This document shows positions 47,504 through 59,923 of a stretch of DNA of 64,000 bases, in pieces (within the stretch, counting starts at the first letter, position 1; each line of letters starts with the position of its first letter). The DNA lies in contig CM052355.1 of assembly GCA_028551475.1 (NCBI GenBank), forward strand, positions 13,021,023 through 13,085,022, read 5' to 3'. The notes beneath the pieces were generated by a model that saw only the letters and a list, made by a program, of their open reading frames with translations, ran no database searches and was not told the DNA's origin. The DNA comes from Casuarina equisetifolia. Taxonomy: Eukaryota > Streptophyta > Magnoliopsida > Fagales > Casuarinaceae. The position numbers and the translations under genes are program-made.

Positions 47504-49763
47504 TCAAGTCAATGTTTCTTCCAAGCCATTGGAAGGGGCTTCAATACACTTCCTTTTTCTATCCAATTCATCATCTTGCTCGTTTTCTTCCCCTTCTACC
47601 TTTTGACATCCTTCTGAATCAACTTCAGGTCTTTTTCTTTGAGGAATCACTTCAAAGAACGAAACTTTCCAATCCTTTGTTTCCATAAACTTGAGGAGTA
47701 TCTCTATCACTTGGTTGACCGTAAGAACCTGCACTCAACGGATAAGATTCAGCGTTCAGAGAAGAAACCTCAGTTTTTCGTCTCTTTGGGTGGAAAACAA
47801 TCAGCCAGATGATACATGTAGCAGAAAGAGGGAACACACAAGCTTCTGGCCAAGTTAGAATTGATGAAAATAAAATTCTCCCAAATCCAAATTCGATGCT
47901 AGGGTGAGACTGATATACATAGCTCACTGTATGTTCACGGTGACTTGTACCAGGTCAATGGAGATGAATGTTGCATTATAATTTAAATCACCCCAACAAC
48001 CATATGTGCAGTTCAAATGACCAAATGGAGAATTATGGCCATAATATATTTCCTAATATCATTGCCGAGAACTATAAGATTACACACAGTGATTTCCATA
48101 CAACAAATACACTACCCCAGGAAAGCAGAAAATCTAAAAAATGTTTGATATCAAGATGCCAATTCAGAACACGTCTACCATTTGTTAGGCAGCTTGAAGT
48201 GACTGAGACAAAATCAAACTTCCAATAAATAAAAAAGCCAGACTGAGAAGCTATACCTGGGAACTTGACATCTTCAAGTAGTTCCCAATGGGGAGCTTTG
48301 CCGTTTGAATTCCTTGCTCTTGTGCCTTCTTCATGGTAATCCCTTTCCACCGATTACGGTCAACTAATCCCCCTATAATGTAAATTTTCTTTGGATCCAG
48401 TTCCTCAAGAACAGTCTCTGCATCTGCTGTAAGATATACCAGATTTTCTTTCTGATCTTGCAGTGCTTCAATGTAAGATTGACTTTCCTTCTCAACCATC
48501 CACTTATCAAACCCAGGGAGCCTTTGCAATTGGTTTCCCATTTCTCCCTTGCACCCTGTCAACCACAGATGACAAGGGCTTGTGCATCTTCCATTTACTG
48601 CATAACAATACATAATCTGCAGTTTTCACCAATAGGGGACACAAAATTACCAACTTACAACCATATCTAACTTTTCCTTGACATAATGAATTAAACATTA
48701 ACAGGGATGAATGAAATCAAAGAAGAGTGCTGTGATTCGTGATCAGAAAAAAATATATACAGTAAGATGTTCTCGGATCATCATATGGAAGACAGCAAGG
48801 TATGCCAAATCATTTGTAACCAATGTTTACAAGACAACAACAATTATGAAGTACTAGATGACTTCCAAAGCTCAAAATCATAAAAATAAAACAAAACAGA
48901 ATGAAATTCCAGACACACGCAACCGATCTACTGGAACAGTTCATTCTCAAAACAAAACAACGTGACTGCAAATGTAGCTTGGAATGTCAATGACTTCAAG
49001 ATAAAAATTCCCACATCGAGCACATACATTCGACAGTAAAGTTACGAAGTAAAATTTCTTACTTTAATTAAATATTTAAAATTTGCAACGTCAATAATGC
49101 TGTGCTTAGAGTGAAAGACCTGGATAATCCTAATCCGACTGACTTATATTCTCATGGATCAATATTCTTAGAACTCGAGGTTACTAAATACCCCTTTATC
49201 TGCTTCCGTCACTTTTATCAACCCTACTTATATTCTTAGAGTGGGAAATTTTAAAAATAATTGATAGAGTGCGCAAAACCTACAGGGGAGAATAATTTCC
49301 AATAATTGCAGGTAGCAAAACGACAGAGGATGATTATATGAAAAACAGACACCTGTTGAACGAGGCTGTGAATCTCGGAGGAGGTCATGAGGCGAGCAAA
49401 GTCGAGGTCAAGGACAATTTTCTGGCCGCGCTCTTTTGCTCCAGTAAGCCGCTCAATCTTCCTCTCCCTCTCCTCCGACCTCTTCTCCATCCTCTCCTTC
49501 CGGAGGCTCCGCCGCGACTCGATCAGTCTGGAACGCTCCTCCTCCGGCACGGCGGCCAACATCTCCTCCCATTCCCTCCGCTTCCGTTCCCCCTCTTCCT
49601 TTTTATGCTGTTTCGCCTGAGCCTTCTTCTCCGCCTTCCTCTCCTCGAATCTCTGTTGCTTCAGCAGTTTCTTCTTGGCATTCTTCGAGAGTGGCTGCGA
49701 CGCGCTGGGAACGGCATTCGTAGGTTCCTCGGGGGCGTTTGAGTCATTTTGTACGGCTTCCAT
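47504..49763 (-). CDS. TRM10: TRM10-type tRNA (guanine-9-N1) methyltransferase
   Basis: Exons on the minus strand 49763-49353, 48616-48257 and 47728-47504, all phase 0 with GT-AG ends, encode 331 aa. The N-terminus has a Lys/Arg/Glu-rich segment (about residues 25-115, [20 protein letters not shown]) used for tRNA binding in this family. The SPOUT methyltransferase part follows: [79 protein letters not shown] and [13 protein letters not shown]. The GGLVDRN loop and the LPIGxY segment form the SAM-binding knot. It methylates G9 of tRNAs in the nucleus/cytosol using S-adenosylmethionine. The tail after residue 285 is acidic and divergent. It is divergent from PDS5 with a 566-bp shared upstream region. 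Confidence 0.94.
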
Positions 49764-50329
49764 TGTTCGAACAAAGCCACTGCACGGAGTGTGTTTGAAA
49801 CTGAAAAGACTTGGAACTAAGAGAGTTCTTGGGTTTTAGGGTTTAGTGAAACGACGCCGCAGCTACCTTCTGCCCTTTTAATTTGAAATCTTGTTTAGTT
49901 AAAACATGGAAGCAACCTTTTGGTAGTAAATAAATTGTAAAAGTTATATACCCACGTGTTTAAGCGTGATTGGAGTAAGATTGGGTTATTGAGTTGATTA
50001 AAAGTACGAGAAATGGAGTGTAGGAGACATTGGCGTGGAGGTGCCAAAGAGCAAATATCGGAATGGACATAGATAGATATCCAGTGCGTTTCATAACGCA
50101 TTCGGCTTATGAAGTCAGCGTTGCGTGAAATTTCGCTTACATTTGGAGTTCATTTCGCACACTCGTTCGAAAGCCCCCCAAGCGACACAGCGCGAGAAAG
50201 AGAAGACAGAGACGGAGAGCGAGCGAGAGAGCGAAGGAAACCCTCTTTCTTTGCTGAACCTCTGCATACGAACCACATGACTGAAGCGCTCCTGGAGCCC
50301 TCGAGCGACGCCGTTTGCTAGACCGAACA
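49764..50329. promoter_or_regulatory. Shared divergent promoter region of TRM10 and PDS5
   Basis: 566 bp between two start codons facing away from each other. It contains the telobox on the TRM10 side and a GA-rich GAGAAAGAGAAGACAGAG-type leader (about 50190-50245) on the PDS5 side. No clear TATA box for PDS5, as expected of a housekeeping promoter. Confidence 0.6.
49834..49844 (-). promoter_or_regulatory. Telobox upstream of TRM10
   Basis: AAACCCTAAAA on the minus strand, about 71 bp before the TRM10 ATG. Teloboxes are common near transcription starts of plant translation-machinery genes, which fits a tRNA-modification enzyme. Confidence 0.6.
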
Positions 50330-53300
50330 ATGGCTCAGAAGCTTCAGCAGCAGCTCAAGGAGGTCGGATCCAAGCTCGAGACTCCTCCCTCCACCAAAGA
50401 TGCCCTCGTCAAGTTATTGAAGGTACGCCATTTCCTGTCTGTTCGGTTTGTTCAGAAAGCGAAATTTGACTCTTCTTTGAAACGGGAGTAACGAGTTAGC
50501 TCGTAGTGTCGTGCTAGGGCTAATTTGACGTGCCGTTTTATGGTCGTTGAGCTAAGCAGCGAGATGTTTACAAATTTAAGATATTTTCCTCTCCTTTTCT
50601 TCCCTAGGTCAACCGAGTGCTTAGTTAATTTAGACTTGTTACCGTTGAAACGAATGACTTTGATTGAACGTTGGGGGGAGGAGTTGGTTGAATTAGGGTT
50701 AATTCCGCACATTGCTGCTTCGAATCTGTTTTTCGTTGTATGGTGGAAAGGTTTGTGTTTATGTTCTGCTTGTTGTTTCGTGAAGATTTTTAGTTCAATT
50801 GGATGGCGTGCTAACGAAAATGAGGGAAACGGAGACTATGGATTTTATGTGTTGAATTGTTTCAGTTTCCATGTTCTGAACTACTCAATCCAAAGTGCTC
50901 AACTGGTTGTAGTAAGGTGACTGATGGTCTTTTTGTTTTCTCTCGGACTTGACCCTTAAAAACATGCGAGTCTAAATTTGATAGGAGATTAAGTGTGTCT
51001 GGTCGAGGTAGGATTGTGCTGACTGTGTGGTTACCGTCCTGGGATTGGTTAAGCAGTCTCTGCTTTTAGTAGATGGCAAAAGATTAGTGACATTTTATGG
51101 TGGTTCGGCTTTATCTTGTACCTCAAAATGTTGTCATTGTATTGCTTGAGTTAGCTGGGAGTTACCAGGCCAGATCATAGTGGCGAGTTTTTGCTTTGAA
51201 CTGTGCTGCATGCTAAGTTCAATGTTTGGGTGTTGGGATCTGACTGCTGCTTTAATACATTACAGATCTTGGTTTGGGCTGTATTAATTACTCTCTGAGC
51301 GCAATCTACTATTCCTTATGTGCGGACCAGTGTAACTCAAGGTGTATGTTCCATGTGGTCATGACCTGATAGTTTTTCGAATAGTCAGCCTTGTTTGAGA
51401 AGAATGAGCACTTAGGATGATCTTGACCTGAAAGTCTGTTGATGGTTTCCATCTTGACGCAAAAATACTTGGATTTTTTATGTTTGATGGTTGTAATGAT
51501 GCTGGAATATATTATACTGATATTATCAGGCTAAGACGTGAGGAGTTCAGTGGTCAGTGTTGCAGCGAGCAGATGGTTGACCTTGTGAATTTTTTGGCAT
51601 TTCTATTCTATGGTTGCTGCGGGCAGCTTTTTTATTTTTTTATTTTTGCATCATTTTAGTTATGGGTTGGATTAAAAAGTTATATAAAAGACATAAAAAG
51701 AGTGCTATAATAAAAGAAAATGATATAAGTTTGCATTTCCCTGTTGAGGTCATTATATCAATCAAAGACTGAGTAAAAGATGTCAAAGAGTGCTGGTACA
51801 GAAGAAAATGCTGTAAGTTTGTATTTCCCAATTGAGACCATTATATCAAAGGACACGATGCTATAGTTTAATAGGAAAGTAGATGGAAATTCTGATGGAA
51901 TGTACATAACTATTCAAATCGTCAAAATTCATTTCCTCCTCATGGGAGTGTGCCTGATTTTTAATTGTGGATTGTAATGAGACAGTCACAAGTTAAATTT
52001 CTTACAGCAGAGATTTTTGATTTACTAAATCACCCAACTGGAGTTTTGTTGCTCTGATAAGTCACCTGCCTGAATTTCTTTTGATTGGACACACTGGACT
52101 AAGACCTTGTTGCACAAAAACCGTACTGATCTTTTACCAGTATTATTTGTACTCTATTCTTCTGTAGGTCATTTGTCTTAGTGCTATAGCTTATGGAGAA
52201 ACTGTAAAAAAAAATTACTCTTGATATTCGAGTATTTGTATGATGCAGAAACTGGTGCTATATGTGTGAAAAATTAGGTATTTTGCTAGTTTATTTACCA
52301 TATCATGCAACTTTTCCCATCAACTTGCAGCAAGCAGCAACATGTCTCACTGAGTTGGATCAATCACCATCGGCTTCTATCTTGGAGTCGATGCAGCCTT
52401 TTCTTAATGCAATTGTCAAGCCAGAATTGCTGAAGCACCAAGATAGGGATGTCAAGCTTCTGGTTGCGACATGTATTTGTGAGATAACCCGCATTACTGC
52501 GCCTGAAGCCCCTTACAGCGATGATGTTCTTAAGGTGTGTTTCTTTTACATGGCTAATGAAGTTGGTCATCCATTTCATATTAATCCTATTGCTGAGACC
52601 GGAGTCCCTCATGAATGGTGTTGGATCTTTCCTGCAGGATATCTTTCGCTTGATTGTAAGCACATTTAGTGGGTTAAGTGATACCAGTGGTCCATCATTC
52701 GGTAGGAGAGTTGTCATTTTGGAGACTCTTGCAAAATATAGGTCATGTGTTGTAATGTTGGACCTTGAGTGTGATGATCTGGTGAATGAAATGTTCAATA
52801 CATTTTTTGCAGTTGCCAGGTATGCCTTTCCCCATTTTTGTTAATTTCAAATCAATGCCAATGATTTTGTTTGTATCAACTGTAATATAATTCTTGATCA
52901 TTGAAACACATTTTGGAAAAAGATAGTTATTTCAGTTCTTATTCCTCTGGGCCATAATCTTTTATTCTGTCACATCATCTCCCTTGTCTAGATTTTTTAA
53001 GTTCTACTTTCTGAACTGTCTTCGTGTTGGACATTGTTGACAGTCGTGTAGTGTTTTTGGTCCAACTAATGATGAGATGTATGCACTGAAACTGTATGCC
53101 TCTGTATTTACTGAGATGAGGAATTTTTAGGTAAGTCATACCAAGACGCAGAAAAAAGTTGAATATTGTCGTTCATCCTTGCTTTTTTCCTCTCCATCTA
53201 CAAGAAGCGACTTATTGTATGTTTGTGCATGTACTAATCTAGTATTAGGTTGTTCTCTTGGAATCTATATAAGTTTTCAGTGGTTGCTTATTGTAGGCTA

Positions 53301-54849
53301 AAATATGGGTGGTCATTGGTTCTCATTAGCTGTTTTCTGTAATTTTGTGGAACTTGATTATGAAGTTTAATTATAGACTCTCTTATGGTTAAAAGGTTTT
53401 TTAGGTTAGGGGTTGGTCTTGAAAATTTGTTGTGGCACATGCACTGGCTATTAGCTCTCCGCTACTTTTTGTTTCATTGAGATTTTTTATTACCAAGGAA
53501 AGAATGTCTTCTGAAGATCTGATAACTGCCGTTCTAAAATGTGCAGTGATGATCATCCTGAAAGTGTTTTGTCATCTATGCAAACAATCATGGTTCTTCT
53601 CTTAGAAGAGAGTGAGGATGTCAGGGAGGATCTGTTATTTGTTGTTTTGTCTATACTGGGTCGTAATAAAAGTGTAAGTACCTTTTCTCCATATTGGTAT
53701 GTGCAATTGATTGAACTAACTGTTATCTTACTACTGTTCTATCAAGAATATAATACTAATATATTAGTGAATTGATTTTATGGAACTTGAATTCCAGGAT
53801 TTTACTATGGCTGCAAGAAGGCTTGCAATGAATGTTATAGAGCACTGTGCAGGGAAACTTGAAGCTGGCATAAAACAGTTCCTGATATCATCAATGTCAG
53901 GAGATAACAGGTCGGCAAACAGTCAAATTGACTACCATGAAGTAATTTATGACATTTATAGATGTGCTCCTCAGATACTGTTAGGAGTAGTACCATACCT
54001 GACAGGAGAGCTACTGGTAATTACTGATTCAAAGCCTTACATTTCTATGTTCCCCCTGGTTAATGGTATTTGATGATGATAAAAGGCTTCTCAGTTACAA
54101 GTTTCAACATATGCAGACTGATCAGCTAGATACTCGTCTGAAAGCTGTGAGGTTAGTTGGAGACCTGTTTTCTCTGCCAGGCGCTGCTATTTCTGAAACC
54201 TTTCAGCCAATCTTTTTGGAGTTTTTGAAGAGATTGACTGACAGAATTGTTGAGGTTCGAATGTGTGTCCTTGAAAATGTCGAGAGCTGTCTACTGTCAA
54301 ATCCATTGAGAGCTGAAGCTCCTCAAATCATTTGTAAGTGAGGAAAATTGATTTATAATATACATTTACATAATATGCAGAAAAAGAAGTTGATACTAAC
54401 TTAAATCTTGCTCACCATTCTAGCTGCACTCTGTGACCGGTTGCTGGACTTCGATGAAAATGTTCGAAAACAAGTTGTTGCTGTAATCTGTGATGTAGCA
54501 TGTCATGCTCTAAATGCTATACCACTTGAAACCATAAAACTTGTAGCAGAGCGCCTTCGAGACAAATCTGTACATATGTGTTTCCTTCTCTGTTTTTGCT
54601 TATTTGTTTTGTGACACCACCCACTTGTTCTTTGTATCTAATGGTTTCTTTTGTCTTAATTCCAGCTGCTTGTTAAAAAATACACCATGGAAAGGTTAGC
54701 AGAGATATACCGGGTTTACTGCATGAAGTGCTCTGATGACTCTATCAATCCAGATGATTTTGATTGGATACCTGGGAAGATTTTGAGGTGTTTCTATGAC
54801 AAAGATTTCAGGTAAATGTTTTAATTTCAAGTGATGCTCAAGAATTATA

Positions 54850-54898
<49 letters not shown>

Positions 54899-57800
54899 GT
54901 GCAGTGTGCTTTCTATGTACTTGATATCAAGCAAGGAGGAAACCAATTTGTATTTTATTATTAAAAGTGAAGTCAGTGAAGTATTGGCTTGCTGCATCTG
55001 CAGGAATAGCCATCGCTTTTTATGATTAGATGCTAAGATGATACCAAAATGATTTTGCTCTATGTGTTCTATGTTTACATATATGTGTTTCATTTGGACA
55101 AGTGTTCATGGTCATAAATACTTTAATTGTGCAGGTCAGATACAATTGAATTTGTTCTCTGTGGGTCCCTGTTCCCAGTTGAGTCCTCAGTTAAAGATAG
55201 AGTTAAACACTGGATAAGAATTTTCTTTGGATTTGACAAAGTTGAGGTAAAGGCCCTTGAGAAGATACTGGAGCAGAAGCAAAGGTATCTTACAGATGTG
55301 TGTGGCTTTAGCATGAAGAAATTCAATTTATTTGGCTTTTGATGGACCTGCCAATCTTTCATTTCATACATGATGGATTTTTTGGGGGGGAATTTCCTCT
55401 TGGTTGCAGGTTACAACAAGAGATGCAGAGATATCTATCTCTTAGGCAAATGAATCAGGTTTGCAAATGTTGAAATTTAGGAAATATTAGACTTTCATAA
55501 GCAGTATGAAGATCAAAGAGTTAATTGTTGTTCATACACAGGATGGTGATGTGCCTGAGATCCAAAAAAAATTTCTTTTCTGCTTCCGAATTATGTCTCG
55601 CTCTTTTGCTGACCCTTCAAAGCTGAAGAGAGTTTTCAGACTCTTGATCAATTGAAAGATGTCAATATCTGGAAGATTTTGACAAACCTTGTTGATCCTA
55701 ACACTGGCTTCCATCAAGCTTGTGCTTTTCAGGTAAGGATTGAGTTAATGGTTTGTACCATGTATTTTAGAGCCTGTTCTGATCTGGTCACAGGGTTGGG
55801 GGGAATGGGTGATATTGAATTTGGGCCCTTTATCTTAATCCTATTTTCTGTTTTGACTGGACTTGATATATCCCCTAAAATAAAAATGGAAAGGCCAGTA
55901 TGGGACAAGATTCACAATTTATATTAGATGCTATTTGGAAATTCTGCCAGATCTTGAGAGTAGGAAAAACTTTTAACCAACAATTCTATTCTCTTCCTCT
56001 ACCACGACCATTTGCATTAGCCTGTCTCAATCTTCGATGCATTTTACCATCACTGCTTTCCCCACTTCCATCATATACTTGCCACACAGGTACTGTACTA
56101 TCACTGTTACCGACTGCTATATTTGGACTGTCAACGGATGCAATGCACATTGCTGTCTGTGACAACCTTCTTAATACAATTGTCTTGTGAATTTGGTCAT
56201 TCATGTTACTACCCAAAGTTCAAAGAACTCATACAGGCCCTATGATTGCCGAAGACAACATTGAGCTGCACCATCAGACTTACCACCAACTTCAGCAATT
56301 TGTCACTGCCATCCTGAGAAGCAAATGCTCAAGTTGCTGTTTCATTACTTTTGTCACCATATTATCTCCAACAGCTGCATATCCTTTGCAACCTTGTCAC
56401 TCATGTAGTTTTAGAATCAGAGTCGTATTAACCCTTGAGAAGTGAATCTGATGATCACACGAACAATTAATACGTATCCTAGAATTTCCAAGTACATAAT
56501 CTACATTTTAAGGACTAATTTCAATTTCATGAATCTCATTCACCTTTATAGGTCTTTGTGAGTAACAGCAGGAAATTTCACCTTCTTCTTTTTCTCCTTT
56601 CAGAATGGTCTTCGTATGATATTTTCCTTTACTTGCAGGATGATTTGCTTAGGATACTTGGTGAGAAACATCGACTTTATGATTTTCTGAACAATCTCTC
56701 TGTCAAGTGTTCTTATTTACTTTTCAACAAGGAGCATGTGAAAGAAATACTTCTGGAGGCTTCCACACAAAAATCTGCTGGAAATACTCTGTATATGCAA
56801 TCTTGCATGGATATTCTAGTGGTAGTTACATGTTATTCCTACTGCTCATTTCCTCTGCATAGCTTTTTCAAGATTAATTGAAGTTTTGTCTTTTGCGGTC
56901 AATATTAGATTCTTGCTCGCTTCAGTCCACTTTTGCTTGGTGGGGTTGAAGGAGAATTGTTAAATTTTCTTAAAGATGATGATGAAATTATCAAAGAAGG
57001 TGTTCTGCATGTTCTAGCAAAGGCTGGTGGTACCATCCGTGAACAACTGGCAGTCTCAGCAAGGTGAAACACTTGAAATTTTTTACTTTTTATGCCAAGC
57101 TCCTCCTGTGTTATCTTTCATTATATCCCAGTCTTTTGGCTGCAGTTCCATTGACCTTGTATTGGAGAGACTATGTTTAGAGGGCAGTCGCAGACAGGCC
57201 AAGTATGCTGTACATGCGCTGGCAGCCATAACAAAGGATGATGGACTTAAGTCACTTTCTGTTTTATACAAGGTTAGCTTTGTACTTGACTGATGTCTGA
57301 CGGAAGAAACATTGATACTCTTATTGTTCAATAAATATTTTGGTTCACTTTCATGCATCAGCTGTAGATCTCCTCAACAAATAGCAGTAACCAACATTTG
57401 CATATTTGCAAAAGCTGATATTTCATTTTCAATTTGCAGAGACTTGTGGATATGTTGGAGGAGAAGACACACTTGCCTGCTGTTCTGCAATCTCTAGGGT
57501 GTATAGCAGAGACAGCAATGCCAGTTTTTGAAACCAGAGAGAGTGAAATTGAAGATTTCATAATAAACAAGATTCTAAATTGCAGTAATGTATGGCTTTC
57601 AGGATCCACTAACTCCTGCAATTATGTGTCACTGTATCATAATGTTTTCAATAAATGTGTTTTTGTTTTTATTTAATGTATGTGTTGTTTATTGTTTCAG
57701 AAAGCAGAAGATGATACAAGCGCATCCTGGGATGACAGAAGTGAACTTTGTTTGTTGAAGGTTGGTTATTTTGGGGAGATTTGTACTTCATTTATTTTAT

Positions 57801-59845
57801 TTATTTCAAGATAAGAAAAGTAGTATTGGCAAACAAGCTTGATGGTATGTCAGTGATTCTAATGTTCTGACATTATTAGTGAATACCTTCATGATTGTTA
57901 TTTTTCTTTCGCCTGTTTTGTGCTGTAGATATTTGGCATCAAGACATTGGTTAAGAGCTATTTGCCCGTCAAAGATGCCCATGTTCGTCCTGCTATTGGT
58001 GGTCTTCTTGATATTCTTAGAAACATACTTTCTTTTGGAGAGATCTCACAAGATGTGCAATCAAGGTAATGTCAGCCAAATCCGAACTTTTTTATGATGA
58101 AATGCTTAGTTGGTTTTTTGCACTTGATATTACAGTTGAAGTTGTAACTTGTTTTTTGAACCTTTAAATTTATGTATTAGTTTCTATAATCATACAGTTT
58201 AGTTGACAAGGCCCACTTGAGGCTCGCTTCTGCAAAGGCTGTTCTTCGTTTGTCAAAGTACTGGGATGATAAGATACCTGTTGATATCTTCCACTTAACA
58301 TTAAGGACATCGGAGGTGGATTTTTTTCCTTGAAAGCATCTCTAGCACATATGATTTTTTTGTCTTTTCTTTTCTTGTTATACCCCTTGGGGTTAGATTA
58401 ATTTTTATCATCTTCTTCATGCTGGCACAAGTTCCTCAGTTTTCAAAAAGATCTGAAAGTAATGGTTCTCTTTTCCCTGCTGTTTATCTTGTAGATTAGT
58501 TTCCCTCAAGCTAAAAAATTGTTCCTACTGAAAGTCTATCAGTATATAAAGGATCGGCATTTGGATGGAAAATATGCTTGTGCGTTCTTACTTAACACCA
58601 TTGGATCCAGGAAAGAGTTTGAAGAGGTATATAGGCTAAACTGGATTGACTTATAGTAGTTTCCATGTCCTTATCTACTTCATATTACTGGCATAATAAT
58701 GGTTTTATTTTGTGAGACTTGGTTGACTGCATATCATAAATGCTTTTCTAAGCAGGATAAACAAAACCTTTCCGACATTATTCAAATGTATCACCAAGCA
58801 AAGGCTCGACAGCACACCATGCAGTCTGATGGGAATTCCTTGACAGCTTATCCTGAGTACATTCTTCCGTACTTGGTTCATTCTCTTGCTCATCATTCAT
58901 GTCCTGATATTGATCAATGCAAGGATGTCAAAGAATATGAACCGATATACAGGTGTTTACTTCAACCTTTTTTATTTGTTTTGGTTTTATCTCTGATACT
59001 TGTTGAGTAGACCTTGAAGCCATAATCTCATCTTCTGCCCTATTCTTATATGTTAAGAGGTATGATTGGAAATTCAGCTTACTGGATATGACACATTTGG
59101 TTTTTCTTGGACCTGTTTATGTATACTGTTTCATATGAATTCCCTCATGAGAGTTAGATTTGTAGAGAACCACAATGAAACTAAAGCTGACGGGCATCAT
59201 AGTTTGTTTTAATTTGATATGCCACTGAATTACATGGTTCTCCTTCCTAGGGTTTGTCTTTTACATTGTCATCTTTAAAAGATTGCATATATGCATCTTT
59301 TACATGTTCAAACTAATAAAATCTTTGTAGTCTCTTCTTCCCGATTGGCTATTAAGTAATTTGTTTGAGCAAAACCTTTTTATGCTTACTGTCCCCTTGT
59401 TAACTCTTACTAGCGTACATTTGAAACATTAATTGCAGTTCAATGTGAATTACTAGTAAGCAAACCGGGTATAGTTATTGTGAATGCTCATTTCTGCTAA
59501 CCTCTACCCTATTTTTGTTTTTGCAGGAAATTGTACTTAATTATTTCTATGCTACTGCATAGAGATGAAGAAACCAAATCAGAAACTAATGCCAACAAAG
59601 AGAAGGAGAAAGAGAGTATTTTCATTATTGGTTCTATCTTTCGAAGTATCAAGTGCTCTGATGACATAGTAGATGCAGCAAAATCAAAGGTTGGCTCACT
59701 TTCTTGCCTGTTGAACATGGATTCTATATGAAGGGTGGATTGTGACAAGTTGTTACTACTAGCAGTTTGACTTCCTCTTTCATTACTTCATTCTTCTTAT
59801 GTCCTTCTCCCTTGTTCTCAATAATTGCTGAGCATAATTCATAGA

Positions 59846-59923
<78 letters not shown>

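Noticed and set aside
49338-49742. Leu/Pro-rich plus-strand frame opposite TRM10 exon 1
   Set aside because: It is the complement of a Lys/Glu-rich coding exon.
54831-55093. Poly-Leu and poly-Asn frames
   Set aside because: Produced by the ATT microsatellite in a PDS5 intron.
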